Shown piece after piece: positions 26,974-36,870 of a stretch of 64,000 bases of DNA. The notes beneath the pieces were generated by a model, which was not told the DNA's origin, searched no databases, and saw only the letters and a program-made list of their open reading frames with translations. The translations under genes were made by a program, and so were the position numbers. Numbering within the stretch: position 1 is the stretch's first letter; every line of letters starts with the position of its first letter. The stretch is taken from positions 558,001-622,000 of the forward strand of contig NZ_CP077290.1 in the NCBI RefSeq assembly GCF_019047785.1, written 5' to 3'. Origin of the DNA: Enterobacter cancerogenus (GTDB lineage: Bacteria > Pseudomonadota > Gammaproteobacteria > Enterobacterales > Enterobacteriaceae).

Positions 26974-28620
26974 CTACTTCACACACGCCGAACACTGGGA
27001 AGACTGGATCTGTTTGAAGAAGTCATTGCCCTTATCATCCACCAGGATGAACGCCGGGAAATCTTCCACTTCAATTTTCCAGATCGCTTCCATACCCAGT
27101 TCCGGGTACTCCACACACTCCAGGCTCTTAATGCTGCCCTGCGCCAGCACGGCTGCCGGGCCGCCGATGCTCCCGAGGTAGAAGCCACCGTGCTTGTGGC
27201 AGGCATCGGTCACCTGCTGGCTGCGGTTGCCTTTAGCGAGCATGATCATGCTCCCGCCGTTGGCCTGCAGCTGATCGACATACGAGTCCATACGGCCCGC
27301 CGTGGTTGGGCCTAACGAGCCGGACGCATAGCCTTCTGGCGTTTTCGCCGGACCGGCGTAGTAGATTGGGTGGTCTTTAATGTACTGCGGCAGCCCTTCG
27401 CCGTTATCCAGACGCTCTTTGAGCTTCGCATGGGCGATGTCACGTCCAACGATGATCGTTCCGTTCAGGGAGAGGCGCGTGGAGACCGGATACTGAGACA
27501 GTTGCGCCAGAATCTCGCTCATCGGACGGTTCAGGTCCACGTGAACCGCTTCCCCCTCGCCCGCCTTACGCAGCGATTCAGGGATATATTTACCCGGGTT
27601 ATTCTCCAGTTTTTCGATCCAGATGCCGTCGCGGTTGATCTTCGCTTTGATGTTACGATCCGCCGAGCAGGAGACGCCCATGCCCACCGGGCAGGATGCG
27701 CCGTGGCGCGGCAGACGAATCACGCGAATATCGTGGGCAAAGTATTTCCCGCCAAACTGCGCGCCCAGCCCCAGATTCTGCGCTTCCGTCAGCAGTTCCT
27801 GTTCGAGCTGCACATCGCGGAACGCCTGACCATGCTCGTTCCCTTCGGTCGGCAGGCCGTCGTAGTATTTCGTCGACGCCAGCTTAACGGTTTTGAGCGT
27901 GCTCTCGGCTGACGTCCCGCCAATTACAAAAGCGATGTGGTACGGCGGGCAGGCCGCCGTGCCGAGGGTACGCATTTTCTCGACCAGATAGTTTTTCAGC
28001 TTGCCTGGGGTAAGCAGCGCTTTGGTCTCCTGGTAGAGGTAGGTTTTGTTGGCTGAACCGCCGCCTTTGGCGATGCAGAGGAATTTATACTCGTCACCGT
28101 CAACGCTGTAGAGGTCAATCTGTGCTGGCAGGTTGGTGCCGGTGTTGACCTCTTTATACATATCAAGCGCGGCGTTTTGCGAGTAGCGCAGGTTGTCTTC
28201 GGTATAGGTGTTATACACACCACGCGCCAGCGCGGCTTCGTCGCCGCCGCCGGTCCAGACGCGCTGGCCTTTCTTACCGGTGATAATGGCAGTGCCGGTA
28301 TCCTGACAGGTAGGCAGAATGCCTTTGGCCGCAATATCGGAGTTTCGCAGGAACTGCAGCGCAACGTATTTATCGTTTTCGCTGGCCTCCGGGTCGCTCA
28401 GGATATCGGCAACCTGCTGCTGATGCGCGGGGCGAAGCATAAAAGAGGCATCGTGAAACGCCTGCTGCGCCAGCAAGGTCAGCGCCTGCGGATCCACTTT
28501 GAGGATCGCCTGGCCTTCAAACTCTGAGACGGAAACGTAATCGCGGGTGAGCAGGTAATACTCGGTTTGATCCTTGCTGAGCGGGAAAGGATCCTGATAC
28601 TGGAAGGGTTTGTTCGACAT
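26974..28620 (-). CDS. fumA: Class I fumarate hydratase FumA
   Basis: 548 residues, the E. coli length. The oxygen-sensitive [4Fe-4S] fumarase works in the TCA cycle with iron. Cluster cysteines sit in ILPTCQDTG (about 105), [11 protein letters not shown] (about 224) and GASCPVGMG (about 318). N-terminal alpha and C-terminal beta fumarase regions are both present. It is the first gene of the fumA-fumC pair and is divergent from manA. In E. coli it is repressed by ArcA and FNR without oxygen; I did not find clear boxes here. Confidence 0.96.
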   Translation of the reverse strand: MSNKPFQYQDPFPLSKDQTEYYLLTRDYVSVSEFEGQAILKVDPQALTLLAQQAFHDASFMLRPAHQQQVADILSDPEASENDKYVALQFLRNSDIAAKGILPTCQDTGTAIITGKKGQRVWTGGGDEAALARGVYNTYTEDNLRYSQNAALDMYKEVNTGTNLPAQIDLYSVDGDEYKFLCIAKGGGSANKTYLYQETKALLTPGKLKNYLVEKMRTLGTAACPPYHIAFVIGGTSAESTLKTVKLASTKYYDGLPTEGNEHGQAFRDVQLEQELLTEAQNLGLGAQFGGKYFAHDIRVIRLPRHGASCPVGMGVSCSADRNIKAKINRDGIWIEKLENNPGKYIPESLRKAGEGEAVHVDLNRPMSEILAQLSQYPVSTRLSLNGTIIVGRDIAHAKLKERLDNGEGLPQYIKDHPIYYAGPAKTPEGYASGSLGPTTAGRMDSYVDQLQANGGSMIMLAKGNRSQQVTDACHKHGGFYLGSIGGPAAVLAQGSIKSLECVEYPELGMEAIWKIEVEDFPAFILVDDKGNDFFKQIQSSQCSACVK

Positions 28621-28819
28621 TGTTCTCTCACTTACTGCTTGGGTCTGATTATGTAGGGCAGATGTTCCGCTGCCCGGCTTAAAAGCGAGTTAGCTTATCC
28701 TACACAATTTTTTAACAAAAACTGAGACTAGTACGACTTTTTACATCCGCAGGTTACTTCGGGGCGGTTTATTGCTTTAATACCCGCAGTTAATTCCACA
28801 TTTGAATCAGGGCTTGATA

Positions 28820-29995
28820 ATGCAAAAACTCATCAACTCAGTGCAAAACTACGCCTGGGGAAGTAAAACTGCGTTAACGGATCTCTACGGTATCGCGAAT
28901 CCAGACCAACTGCCGATGGCAGAGCTGTGGATGGGCGCGCACCCGAAGAGCAGCTCAAAAATTGAGGACGCCAGCGGTCAGGTACGCAGCCTGCGTGACG
29001 CCATCGACGCCGATAAAACGGCCCTCCTTGGCGATAAAGTTGCCAGCCGTTTTGGCGAACTGCCGTTCCTGTTTAAGGTACTGTGCGCCGACCAGCCGCT
29101 TTCCATTCAGGTTCACCCGAACAAGAAAGCATCCGAAATCGGTTTTGCGAAAGAGAACGCGGCAGGTATTCCGCTGGACGCCGCCGAGCGTAATTACAAA
29201 GATCCTAATCACAAGCCGGAGCTGGTTTTCGCCCTTACCCCTTTCCTGGCGATGAATGCCTTCCGCGAGTTTTCAGAGATTATCTCTCTGCTGCAACCTG
29301 TCGCGGGTGCCAATAACGCCATTGCGCATTTCCTTGAAAACCCGAATGCGGAAGGCCTGAGCCAGCTGTTTGCCAGCCTGCTCAACATGCAGGGTGAGGA
29401 GAAATCGCACGCGCTGGCGATCCTCAAAGCCGCGCTGAACGACCAGCAGGGCGAGCCGTGGGATGCTATCCGCGTTATTTCTGAGTTCTACCCGGACGAC
29501 AGCGGCCTGTTCTCTCCGCTGCTGCTGAACGTGGTGAAGCTCAATCCGGGCGAAGCGATGTTCCTGTTTGCCGAAACCCCACACGCCTACCTGCAGGGTG
29601 TGGCGCTTGAGGTCATGGCGAACTCGGATAACGTGCTGCGCGCCGGCCTGACGCCAAAATACATCGACATCCCGGAACTGGTTGCCAACGTTAAATTTGT
29701 GGCGAAACCCGCCGCCGAGCTGCTGACCCAGCCGGTGAAGAATGGCGCAGAGCTGGACTTCCCAATCCCGGTAGACGATTTTGCGTTCTCCCTGCACGAT
29801 CTTAGCGCAGACGAAACCGCCATTGCGCAAGAGAGCGCGGCGATCCTGTTCTGTGTGGAAGGCGAAGCGACGCTGCATAAAGGCGAGCAGCGTCTGGCGC
29901 TGAAACCCGGCGAGTCGGCCTTCGTGGCGGCAAACGAGTCTCCGGTAAGCATTAGCGGTAAGGGCCGTCTGGCGCGCGTTTTCAATAAGCTTTAG
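28820..29995 (+). CDS. manA: Mannose-6-phosphate isomerase ManA
   Basis: 391 residues. It interconverts mannose 6-phosphate and fructose 6-phosphate, feeding mannose use and GDP-mannose synthesis. Zinc-site segments typical of type I isomerases are present: LSIQVHPNKKASE (about 94-106) and DPNHKPELVFALTPF (about 129-143), then the EVMANSDNVLRAGLTPKYID signature (about 264-283). The ATG at 28820 gives MQKLINSVQNYAWGS; the reading from 28802 adds six residues. It is divergent from fumA and followed by a hairpin before ydgA. Confidence 0.96.
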   Translation: MQKLINSVQNYAWGSKTALTDLYGIANPDQLPMAELWMGAHPKSSSKIEDASGQVRSLRDAIDADKTALLGDKVASRFGELPFLFKVLCADQPLSIQVHPNKKASEIGFAKENAAGIPLDAAERNYKDPNHKPELVFALTPFLAMNAFREFSEIISLLQPVAGANNAIAHFLENPNAEGLSQLFASLLNMQGEEKSHALAILKAALNDQQGEPWDAIRVISEFYPDDSGLFSPLLLNVVKLNPGEAMFLFAETPHAYLQGVALEVMANSDNVLRAGLTPKYIDIPELVANVKFVAKPAAELLTQPVKNGAELDFPIPVDDFAFSLHDLSADETAIAQESAAILFCVEGEATLHKGEQRLALKPGESAFVAANESPVSISGKGRLARVFNKL

Positions 29996-30050
29996 GGACT
30001 TACTGAATTTTTTAACAACTCTTGCTAAGCTAGTAACAGGCGTTGTATCA

Positions 30051-30080
30051 CCAGGCGGTTTTCACCGCCTGGTTTCATTT
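30051..30080 (+). terminator. Terminator between manA and ydgA
   Basis: CCAGGCGGT and ACCGCCTGG pair perfectly around a four-base loop, followed by TTTCATTTT. It lies 55 bases after the manA stop and 14 bases before the ydgA start, so ydgA expression may depend on read-through or an internal promoter. Confidence 0.8.
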
Positions 30081-30094
30081 TAGGGATAATCGCA

Positions 30095-31621
30095 ATGAAA
30101 AAATCGGTCGTAGCGGTAGGAGTGATTGTAGCTTTAGGCGTGATCTGGACGGGAGCTTCCTGGTATACCGGGAAACAACTGGAAAGCCGTCTGGCAGAGA
30201 TGATGGCCCAGGCAAACAGCGAGATTAAGCGCAGCGCGCCTGAGGCAGGCCTGGAGCTGAGCTATCAGGACTATAAGCGTGGCGTCTTTACCAGCCATAT
30301 GCAGGTGGTCGTGAAGCCGGTTGCCGGTAACCAGAACGCCTGGCTGAAACCGGGTCAAAGCGTCGTGCTGGACGAAGTGGTCAGCCACGGTCCCTTCCCG
30401 CTGGCGCAGTTGAAGACGTTTAATTTGATCCCATCCATGGCATCAGCACGAACCGTACTGGTTAATAATGAGGTGACGAAACCGCTGTTTGATATGGCGA
30501 AAAACACCTCTCCGTTTGAGATCAATACCCGCATCAGCTATGCCGGAGACACCCGCTCCGATATCGACCTGAAAGCGCTGAACTATGAAAAAGGCACCGA
30601 TAAAGTTGCCTTTAGCGGCGGTAATTTCCAGCTTGATGCCGATCGTGACGGTAAGAATGTCTCCCTGACCGGGGATGCAGAAAGCGGCCTGGTGAATTCC
30701 GTCAATGAATACAACCAGAAGGTCCAGCTTACTTTCAATAACCTGAAAGCCAGCGGCAACAGCCGGATGACCGATTTTGATGAGCGTATTGGCGACCAGA
30801 AACTGAGCCTTGATAAAATCGCCATTGCGGTTGAAGGCAAAGAGATGGCCGTGCTGGAAGGCATGGATCTGGACGGCAAATCCGATGTGTCTAAAGACGG
30901 CAAAAGCATCAATACGCAGCTGGACTACAGCCTGAAAAGCCTGAAAGTGCAGAATCAGGACCTGGGTACCGGAAAACTGTCGCTGAAAATCGGCAATATT
31001 GACGGTCAGGCGTGGCACGAATTTAGCCAGAAATACAGCAAAGAGAGTCAGGCCCTGCTGAGCGATGCTGCGCTGCAACAGAATCCGCAGGCTTACCAGC
31101 AGCAGGCGATGGCGGTGCTGTTTAATAACCTGCCGATCCTGCTGAAAGGCGAACCGGTAATCACCGTTGCGCCACTGAGCTGGAAAAATGGCAAAGGCGA
31201 GACCAACTTCAATCTGTCGCTGTTCCTGAAAGATCCGGCCACCGCGACGGGTGAAGTACAGACGCTGGCGCAGGAAGTGGATCGCAGCGTGAAGTCACTC
31301 GACAGCAAGCTGACAATCCCGATGGATATGGCTACCGAGTTTATGACGCAAATTGCGAAGCTCGAAGGCTACGGCGAGGACGATGCGGGCAAACTGGCTA
31401 ACCAGCAGGTGAAAGGCCTGGCGGCAATGGGCCAGATGTTCCGTATCACGAAGGTGGAGGACAATACCATTTCCACCAGCCTGCAGTACGCGAACGGCCA
31501 GGTCACCCTCAACGGCAACAAAATGCCGCTGGAGGACTTTGTGGGTATGTTTGGTATGCCGACGCTGGGTATGCCTGAACCGGCTACGCCAGCGCCCGCT
31601 CCGGCGGTACCGCAGCAGTAA
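30095..31621 (+). CDS. ydgA: DUF945 family protein YdgA
   Basis: 508 residues, slightly longer than E. coli YdgA. An N-terminal membrane anchor or signal (about 4-22, VVAVGVIVALGVIWTGASWY) leads to a long beta-rich periplasmic region of the DUF945 family. A proline/alanine-rich tail (PATPAPAPAVPQQ) ends it. Function unknown; DUF945 proteins are envelope-associated. AGGGA precedes the ATG. It follows manA and has its own terminator. Confidence 0.9.
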   Translation: MKKSVVAVGVIVALGVIWTGASWYTGKQLESRLAEMMAQANSEIKRSAPEAGLELSYQDYKRGVFTSHMQVVVKPVAGNQNAWLKPGQSVVLDEVVSHGPFPLAQLKTFNLIPSMASARTVLVNNEVTKPLFDMAKNTSPFEINTRISYAGDTRSDIDLKALNYEKGTDKVAFSGGNFQLDADRDGKNVSLTGDAESGLVNSVNEYNQKVQLTFNNLKASGNSRMTDFDERIGDQKLSLDKIAIAVEGKEMAVLEGMDLDGKSDVSKDGKSINTQLDYSLKSLKVQNQDLGTGKLSLKIGNIDGQAWHEFSQKYSKESQALLSDAALQQNPQAYQQQAMAVLFNNLPILLKGEPVITVAPLSWKNGKGETNFNLSLFLKDPATATGEVQTLAQEVDRSVKSLDSKLTIPMDMATEFMTQIAKLEGYGEDDAGKLANQQVKGLAAMGQMFRITKVEDNTISTSLQYANGQVTLNGNKMPLEDFVGMFGMPTLGMPEPATPAPAPAVPQQ

Positions 31622-31626
31622 ATGTT

Positions 31627-31652
31627 AAAACCCCTCGCATGAGGGGTTTTTT
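31627..31652 (+). terminator. Intrinsic terminator of ydgA
   Basis: AAAACCCCTC and GAGGGGTTTT form a 10-base stem with the loop GCAT and a T-run. It begins five bases after the ydgA stop. Confidence 0.93.
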
Positions 31653-31710
31653 CTTGCCGGATGACACCTGCGCCTCAACCGGCCTGTAGATCCGGGCCGT
31701 GCAAGCGCAA

Positions 31711-32739
31711 CTACTTCGCCGTCACCAGCCGCGCCGCCACAATCTGGTGTCCGGCCTGGACATCGGTATTTTCGATGCGCTGCATGATCCTGTCCGCTAG
31801 GGTATACCCCATCTCACGCGCAGGAGTCGTGGCCCAGACAATCGGCAGATCGTCGAGTGCGTTCTCCCCGACATCCGCAAAGGCCCCCAGCGCCACCTGA
31901 TGCCCAAAGAACGTTTCAACGCCGCCCTCACCGCTCTGGCGACCGGCGCGGATCAGGCCGAACCAGGCACCCATCGCAATCACATCGTTATAGCAAATCA
32001 CGGCGCTAATGGTTGGGTTACTGCGCAGCAGCGTCCCCATCGCTTCCGCCGCGCGCTTTTGGCTGGATTCGCACTCCACGACCCACTCGCTGTGGAACGG
32101 CAATCCGTATTTGATGAGCGTAGCGCAGTAGCCGCCGACCCGCTCGGCACGCGTCAGGGACGAACTTTTACCGCCCAGCCACGCGATACGCTGGTGTCCA
32201 CGGCGGATAAGATGTTCGGTCAGCATTTGTGCCGCCTGCATGTTGTCCGGGCGCAGCGTATCCGCCTCATCGAGATAACTTGCGCGCGAGGCAATCACCA
32301 GCGGAACGCCTTTTTCGGCGGCGCGCTCGCACAATTCACTGCCCACGCCCGATGCGCCCGCGACGATAACCCCATCAACGCCCTGGGTCAGCAGCATGTC
32401 GAGCCTGGAGAGCAGCTGTTCTGGCTCGCGCCCGCCGTGAAGCAACAAGACCATCCGCCCCTGCGCCTCAAGCGCTTCGGTTAGCCCGGCGGTCAACTCG
32501 GCGTAAAACGGCGAGGTCAGGTCACGCACGATCAAACCAATCACCCCACTTTGCCCTCCGCGCAGCGCCGAGGCCTGGCGGTTACGCACAAACCCGAGCT
32601 GCTCAACGGCCTCGTTGACGCGCTGACCCGTCGCAGACGAGATGCGACCTTTCCCGCTCAGCACCAGTGAAACGGTACTCACGGAAACGCCCGCCGCGAG
32701 CGCGACATCGTTGATGGTGACTTTTTTCGCTACAGCCAT
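31711..32739 (-). CDS. malI: LacI-family repressor MalI
   Basis: 342 residues. The N-terminal helix-turn-helix with VTINDVALAAGVSVSTVSLV (about 7-26) and hinge helix are followed by a periplasmic-binding-like inducer domain. MalI represses malXY and itself; its inducer is not known. It is divergent from malX, and two MalI operators lie in the shared gap. In E. coli the uid genes and hdhA lie between ydgA and malI; here malI follows ydgA directly. Confidence 0.95.
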   Translation of the reverse strand: MAVAKKVTINDVALAAGVSVSTVSLVLSGKGRISSATGQRVNEAVEQLGFVRNRQASALRGGQSGVIGLIVRDLTSPFYAELTAGLTEALEAQGRMVLLLHGGREPEQLLSRLDMLLTQGVDGVIVAGASGVGSELCERAAEKGVPLVIASRASYLDEADTLRPDNMQAAQMLTEHLIRRGHQRIAWLGGKSSSLTRAERVGGYCATLIKYGLPFHSEWVVECESSQKRAAEAMGTLLRSNPTISAVICYNDVIAMGAWFGLIRAGRQSGEGGVETFFGHQVALGAFADVGENALDDLPIVWATTPAREMGYTLADRIMQRIENTDVQAGHQIVAARLVTAK

Positions 32740-32768
32740 GGGTTGGCGAAACTCCCTGAAATGAGATC

Positions 32769-32784
32769 GGTAAAACGTTTTATC
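32769..32784. promoter_or_regulatory. MalI operator, malI side
   Basis: GGTAAAACGTTTTATC differs by one base from the perfect MalI palindrome and lies 30 bases upstream of the malI start. It should mediate autorepression. Confidence 0.85.
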
Positions 32785-32822
32785 AATACATTCTCTTTAT
32801 ACTACCAGCTAAAGCCTGAGAA

Positions 32823-32838
32823 TGTGATTTAGCGCGCA
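32823..32838. promoter_or_regulatory. Candidate CRP site in the malI-malX gap
   Basis: TGTGA, six bases, then GCGCA: one perfect half and one 3-of-5 half. malX is CRP-dependent in E. coli, and the site lies between the two MalI operators, next to the malX-proximal one. Confidence 0.5.
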
Positions 32839-32847
32839 CAAAAATTT

Positions 32848-32863
32848 GATAAAACGTTTTATC
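32848..32863. promoter_or_regulatory. MalI operator, malX side
   Basis: GATAAAACGTTTTATC is a perfect 16-base palindrome, 51 bases upstream of the malX start, centred 79 bases from the malI-side operator. It should overlap the malX promoter region. Confidence 0.92.
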
Positions 32864-32914
32864 TTCTCGCAGCATTGAAGCAAGTCATTTATTTTATCAT
32901 TAAGGAGTCGTTTT

Positions 32915-34507
32915 ATGACGGCGAAAGCAGCACAAAAAATATCGCTGTGGGAATTTTTCCAGCAACTGGGTAAAACCTTTATGCTGCCCGTGGCACTTCT
33001 CTCTTTCTGCGGGATTATGCTCGGGATCGGCAGCTCGCTCAGCAGTCACGATGTGATCACGCTGATCCCCTTCCTTGGCAATCCTGTGCTGCAGGCGATC
33101 TTCATCTGGATGAGCAAGGTCGGCTCCTTCGCGTTCAGCTTCCTGCCGGTGATGTTCTGTATTGCCATCCCTCTCGGCCTGGCGCGTGAAAATAAAGGCG
33201 TTGCGGCATTCGCAGGCTTTGTCGCCTATGCAGTGATGAACCTTGCGGTTAACTTCTGGCTGACCGCGAAAGGCATTCTGCCTACCACCGACGCTGCGGT
33301 ATTGAAAGCGAACAACATTCAGAGCGTGATCGGCATTCAGTCCATCGATACCGGGATCCTCGGTGCGGTCATTGCGGGCGTGATCATCTGGATGCTGCAT
33401 GAACGCTTCCACAATATCCGTCTGCCTGATGCCCTGGCGTTCTTCGGCGGTACGCGCTTTGTTCCGATTATCACCCTCGTCGTCATGGGTCTGTTTGGCC
33501 TGATTATTCCGCTGATTTGGCCGGTCTTCGCGATGGGTATCACCGGCATTGGCCGCATCATTAACGGCGCGGGTGATTTTGGACCGATGATCTTCGGTAC
33601 CGGTGAGCGCCTGCTGCTGCCGTTTGGCCTGCAGCACATCCTGGTGGCTCTGATTCGCTTTACCGAAGCGGGCGGCACCATGGACGTGTGCGGACATGAC
33701 GTTAGCGGCGCGCTGACCATCTTCCAGGCGCAGCTGAGCTGCCCGACGACGCACGGTTTTTCTGAGAGCGCCACGCGCTTCCTGTCACAGGGTAAAATGC
33801 CTGCCTTCCTGGGCGGCCTGCCTGGTGCTGCGCTGGCAATGTACCACTGCGCACGCCCGGAAAATCGTCATAAAATTAAAGGCCTGCTGATCTCCGGCGT
33901 GATCGCCTGCGTTGTTGGCGGTACCACCGAGCCACTCGAATTCCTGTTCCTGTTCGTCGCGCCGGTGCTGTATCTCATTCACGCCGTGCTGACGGGTCTT
34001 GGCTTCACCGTGATGGCCGTGCTGGGCGTGACCATTGGTAACACCGACGGCAACGTTATTGATTTCGTGGTGTTCGGTATTCTGCACGGTCTGTCCACCA
34101 AGTGGTATCTGGTGCCGGTGGTGGCAGCCATCTGGTTCGTGGTGTACTACGGTATCTTCCGCTTCGCCATCACCCGCTTTAACCTGAAAACGCCGGGCCG
34201 TGATACGGATAACGCCACCAGCGTTGAACAGGCGGTCGCGGGCACCGTGGGCAAATCCGGCTATAACACCCCTGCCATTCTGGCGGCGCTGGGCGGTGCG
34301 GATAACGTCACCTCGCTGGATAACTGCATCACCCGTCTGCGTTTGTCGGTGGCGGATATGTCTAAAGTCGACACTAACGCATTGAAAGCCAACCGGGCGA
34401 TTGGCGTGGTACAGTTAAATCAGCACAATTTGCAGGTGGTTATCGGCCCGCAGGTCCAGTCCGTGAAAGACGAACTGGCTACCCTTATGCGGACAGTCGA
34501 AGCGTAA
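32915..34507 (+). CDS. malX: PTS glucose/maltose-type permease MalX, IICB
   Basis: 530 residues, the E. coli length. The N-terminal IIC domain (about 1-420) has around ten membrane helices and the conserved VVGGTTEPLEFLFLF (about 331-345). The C-terminal IIB domain (about 445-530) has DNCITRLRLSV with the phosphorylated cysteine. MalX can take up glucose and maltose; its natural substrate is uncertain. AAGGAG precedes the ATG. It is repressed by MalI and followed by a hairpin before malY. Confidence 0.95.
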   Translation: MTAKAAQKISLWEFFQQLGKTFMLPVALLSFCGIMLGIGSSLSSHDVITLIPFLGNPVLQAIFIWMSKVGSFAFSFLPVMFCIAIPLGLARENKGVAAFAGFVAYAVMNLAVNFWLTAKGILPTTDAAVLKANNIQSVIGIQSIDTGILGAVIAGVIIWMLHERFHNIRLPDALAFFGGTRFVPIITLVVMGLFGLIIPLIWPVFAMGITGIGRIINGAGDFGPMIFGTGERLLLPFGLQHILVALIRFTEAGGTMDVCGHDVSGALTIFQAQLSCPTTHGFSESATRFLSQGKMPAFLGGLPGAALAMYHCARPENRHKIKGLLISGVIACVVGGTTEPLEFLFLFVAPVLYLIHAVLTGLGFTVMAVLGVTIGNTDGNVIDFVVFGILHGLSTKWYLVPVVAAIWFVVYYGIFRFAITRFNLKTPGRDTDNATSVEQAVAGTVGKSGYNTPAILAALGGADNVTSLDNCITRLRLSVADMSKVDTNALKANRAIGVVQLNQHNLQVVIGPQVQSVKDELATLMRTVEA

Positions 34508-34511
34508 TGCC

Positions 34512-34536
34512 AACCCCCTCTGCGTGAGGGGGTTTT
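34512..34536 (+). terminator. Hairpin between malX and malY
   Basis: AACCCCCTC and GAGGGGGTT form a nine-base stem with loop TGCGT and a short T-run. It starts four bases after the malX stop and would reduce malY transcription relative to malX. Confidence 0.75.
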
Positions 34537-34554
34537 ACTTTAAGGATCGACGTT

Positions 34555-35727
34555 ATGTTTGATTTTTCTACCGTCGTGGATCGCCACGGCACCTGGTGTA
34601 CTCAGTGGGATTATGTTGCCGACCGTTTCGGGGCCGCGGACCTGCTGCCGTTCACCATCTCGGATATGGATTTCGCCACGGCGCCCTGCATTACCGACGC
34701 ACTGCATCAGCGCATCAACCATGGCGTGTTTGGCTACAGCCGCTGGAAGAATGATGAATTTCTGGCCGCCGTGGCTCACTGGTTCCGGCAGCGTTTTAAC
34801 AGCCAGATCGACACCGATACCCTTGTGTATGGCCCGTCGGTCATTTACATGGTGTCGGAGCTGATTCGTATCTGGTCTCACGCCGGAGACGGCGTGGTTG
34901 TACATACCCCCGCCTACGATGCGTTTTATAAAGCAATTGAAGGTAACCAGCGCCGCGTTGTGCCTGTCGCCATGCAAAAAACGCCAGAGGGCTGGCAGGG
35001 CGATATGGCTGCGCTGGAAGCGGCGCTGTCCCAGCCGCAAAACAAAATACTGCTGCTGTGCAGCCCGCAGAACCCGACCGGTAAGGTGTGGACGCGCGAC
35101 GAGCTGGCCCACATGGCGGATCTCTGCGCGCGCTATGACGTGGCGGTGATTAGCGATGAAATCCACATGGATATGGTCTGGGACGAAAATCGTCATACGC
35201 CGTGGAACGAGGTCGCTCGCGGAAAATGGGCATTGCTGACCTCAGGCTCGAAAAGCTTCAACATTCCGGCACTGACCGGCGCTTACGGCCTGATAGGTGA
35301 CGATTTCAGCCGGGAGGCTTATCTCAGCGCGCTAAAAGGCCGGGATGGACTCTCTTCCCCTTCGGTGCTGGCCCTGACCGCGCACATTGCAGCGTACCAG
35401 CAGGGTGAACCCTGGCTTGACGCGTTGCGCAGCTATCTTGAGCAAAACCTGCACTATGTCGCGCAGGAATTGCACCGCGCATTTCCGAATTTAGGCTGGC
35501 AGCCGCCCGACGCAACCTATCTCGCCTGGATCGACTTGCGTCCACTGGCTATTGATGAACATGCACTGCAAAAGGTGCTGATCGAGCAGCAAAAAGTCGC
35601 CATCATGCCGGGATATACCTATGGCGAAGAGGGTAAAGGATTCGTGCGCCTCAATGCAGGGTGTTCACGCAGCAAGCTGGAGCAAGGCGTTCAGCGGCTG
35701 ATCAACGGCATCCGATCTCTGCGGTAA
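34555..35727 (+). CDS. malY: Cystathionine beta-lyase / mal regulon modulator MalY
   Basis: 390 residues, a fold-type I pyridoxal-phosphate enzyme. SPQNPTGKVW (about 168-177), SDEIHMDMVW (about 200-209) and the cofactor lysine in LTSGSKSFNIPALTG (about 228-242) are intact. MalY has C-S lyase activity and, separately, binds MalT to lower maltose gene expression. It is second in malXY. Confidence 0.95.
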   Translation: MFDFSTVVDRHGTWCTQWDYVADRFGAADLLPFTISDMDFATAPCITDALHQRINHGVFGYSRWKNDEFLAAVAHWFRQRFNSQIDTDTLVYGPSVIYMVSELIRIWSHAGDGVVVHTPAYDAFYKAIEGNQRRVVPVAMQKTPEGWQGDMAALEAALSQPQNKILLLCSPQNPTGKVWTRDELAHMADLCARYDVAVISDEIHMDMVWDENRHTPWNEVARGKWALLTSGSKSFNIPALTGAYGLIGDDFSREAYLSALKGRDGLSSPSVLALTAHIAAYQQGEPWLDALRSYLEQNLHYVAQELHRAFPNLGWQPPDATYLAWIDLRPLAIDEHALQKVLIEQQKVAIMPGYTYGEEGKGFVRLNAGCSRSKLEQGVQRLINGIRSLR

Positions 35728-35824
35728 TTCGTTTGCGCAACGGAATTTTCCCTTGCGCAAATAGCTTTTTACCCCGTTTTGTTTTTATAATGTGTCGCAC
35801 TTTAACCAGAAAAAGAGTGCGACC

Positions 35825-36826
35825 ATGATTGATACACGCCTGCCATTAACTGATATTCATCGTCACCTTGACGGTAACATTCGTGCCCAAACCATCCTCG
35901 ATCTTGGCCGCCAGTACAATTTAACCCTTCCCGCTCACACGCTGGACGCGTTGATCCCGCACGTGCAGGTCACCTCAAACGAACCTGACCTGGTGAGCTT
36001 CCTGAGCAAACTGGACTGGGGGGTGAAAATGCTGGCCTCGCTGGACGCCTGTCGCCGTGTGGCATTTGAAAACATTGAAGACGCCGCCCGCAACGGCCTG
36101 CACTATGTCGAACTGCGCTTTTCGCCGGGCTATATGGCCATGACCCACGGCCTGCCCGTTGACGGTGTGGTTGAAGCCGTTATTGCTGGCGTCCAGGAAG
36201 GCTGTAAAGCCTTTGATGTCCAGGCTCGTCTGATTGGCATCATGAGCCGTACCTTTGGGGAAGCCGCCTGTCTGCAGGAACTGGACGCGTTGCTGGCGCA
36301 TCGTGACCAGATCACCGCCATCGATCTGGCCGGTGATGAGCTGGGCTTCCCCGGCAGCCTGTTCCTCTCCCACTTTAACCGTGCGCGCGATGCGGGCTGG
36401 CACATTACGGTTCACGCGGGTGAAGCAGCGGGCCCGGAAAGTATCTGGCAGGCTATTCGCGAGTTGGGCGCAGAGCGTATTGGTCATGGTGTGAAAGCCG
36501 TTGAAGACCGTGCTCTGATGGATTTCCTTGCTGAGCAGCGCATCGGGATTGAATCCTGTCTGACGTCCAACATCCAGACCAGCACCGTGGCGACGCTGGC
36601 GCACCATCCGCTGAAAACCTTCCTTGAGCACGGCGTACTGGCCTCGCTGAACACCGATGACCCGGCGGTACAGGGTGTCGATATCATTCACGAATACTCG
36701 GTCGCCGCCCCACAGGCTGGCCTCAGCCGCGACCAGATCCGTCAGGCCCAGATTAACGGACTGGAAATGGCCTTCCTGACGCAGGAAGAGAAGCAGGCGC
36801 TGCGCGATAAAGTGGCGCACGCGTAA
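35825..36826 (+). CDS. add: Adenosine deaminase Add
   Basis: 333 residues, the E. coli length. It turns adenosine and deoxyadenosine into inosine forms for purine salvage. Zinc and catalytic residues are visible: His-X-His in [10 protein letters not shown] (about 8-17), [11 protein letters not shown] (about 196-206, His and the catalytic Glu segment), IGHG, and [11 protein letters not shown] (about 274-284). The ATG at 35825 gives [10 protein letters not shown] as in E. coli; an upstream ATG at 35792 is not conserved. It is monocistronic. Confidence 0.96.
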   Translation: MIDTRLPLTDIHRHLDGNIRAQTILDLGRQYNLTLPAHTLDALIPHVQVTSNEPDLVSFLSKLDWGVKMLASLDACRRVAFENIEDAARNGLHYVELRFSPGYMAMTHGLPVDGVVEAVIAGVQEGCKAFDVQARLIGIMSRTFGEAACLQELDALLAHRDQITAIDLAGDELGFPGSLFLSHFNRARDAGWHITVHAGEAAGPESIWQAIRELGAERIGHGVKAVEDRALMDFLAEQRIGIESCLTSNIQTSTVATLAHHPLKTFLEHGVLASLNTDDPAVQGVDIIHEYSVAAPQAGLSRDQIRQAQINGLEMAFLTQEEKQALRDKVAHA

Positions 36827-36833
36827 GCCCTCT

Positions 36834-36860
36834 GCCGGGCAGCGCTGACGCGTGCCCGGC
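36834..36860. repeat. REP-like palindrome between add and ydgJ
   Basis: GCCGGGCAGCGC and GCGTGCCCGGC pair as an imperfect GC-rich palindrome with a central bulge. It lies between the two convergent genes and probably serves both 3' ends. Confidence 0.7.
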
Positions 36861-36870
36861 CAACAAAACA

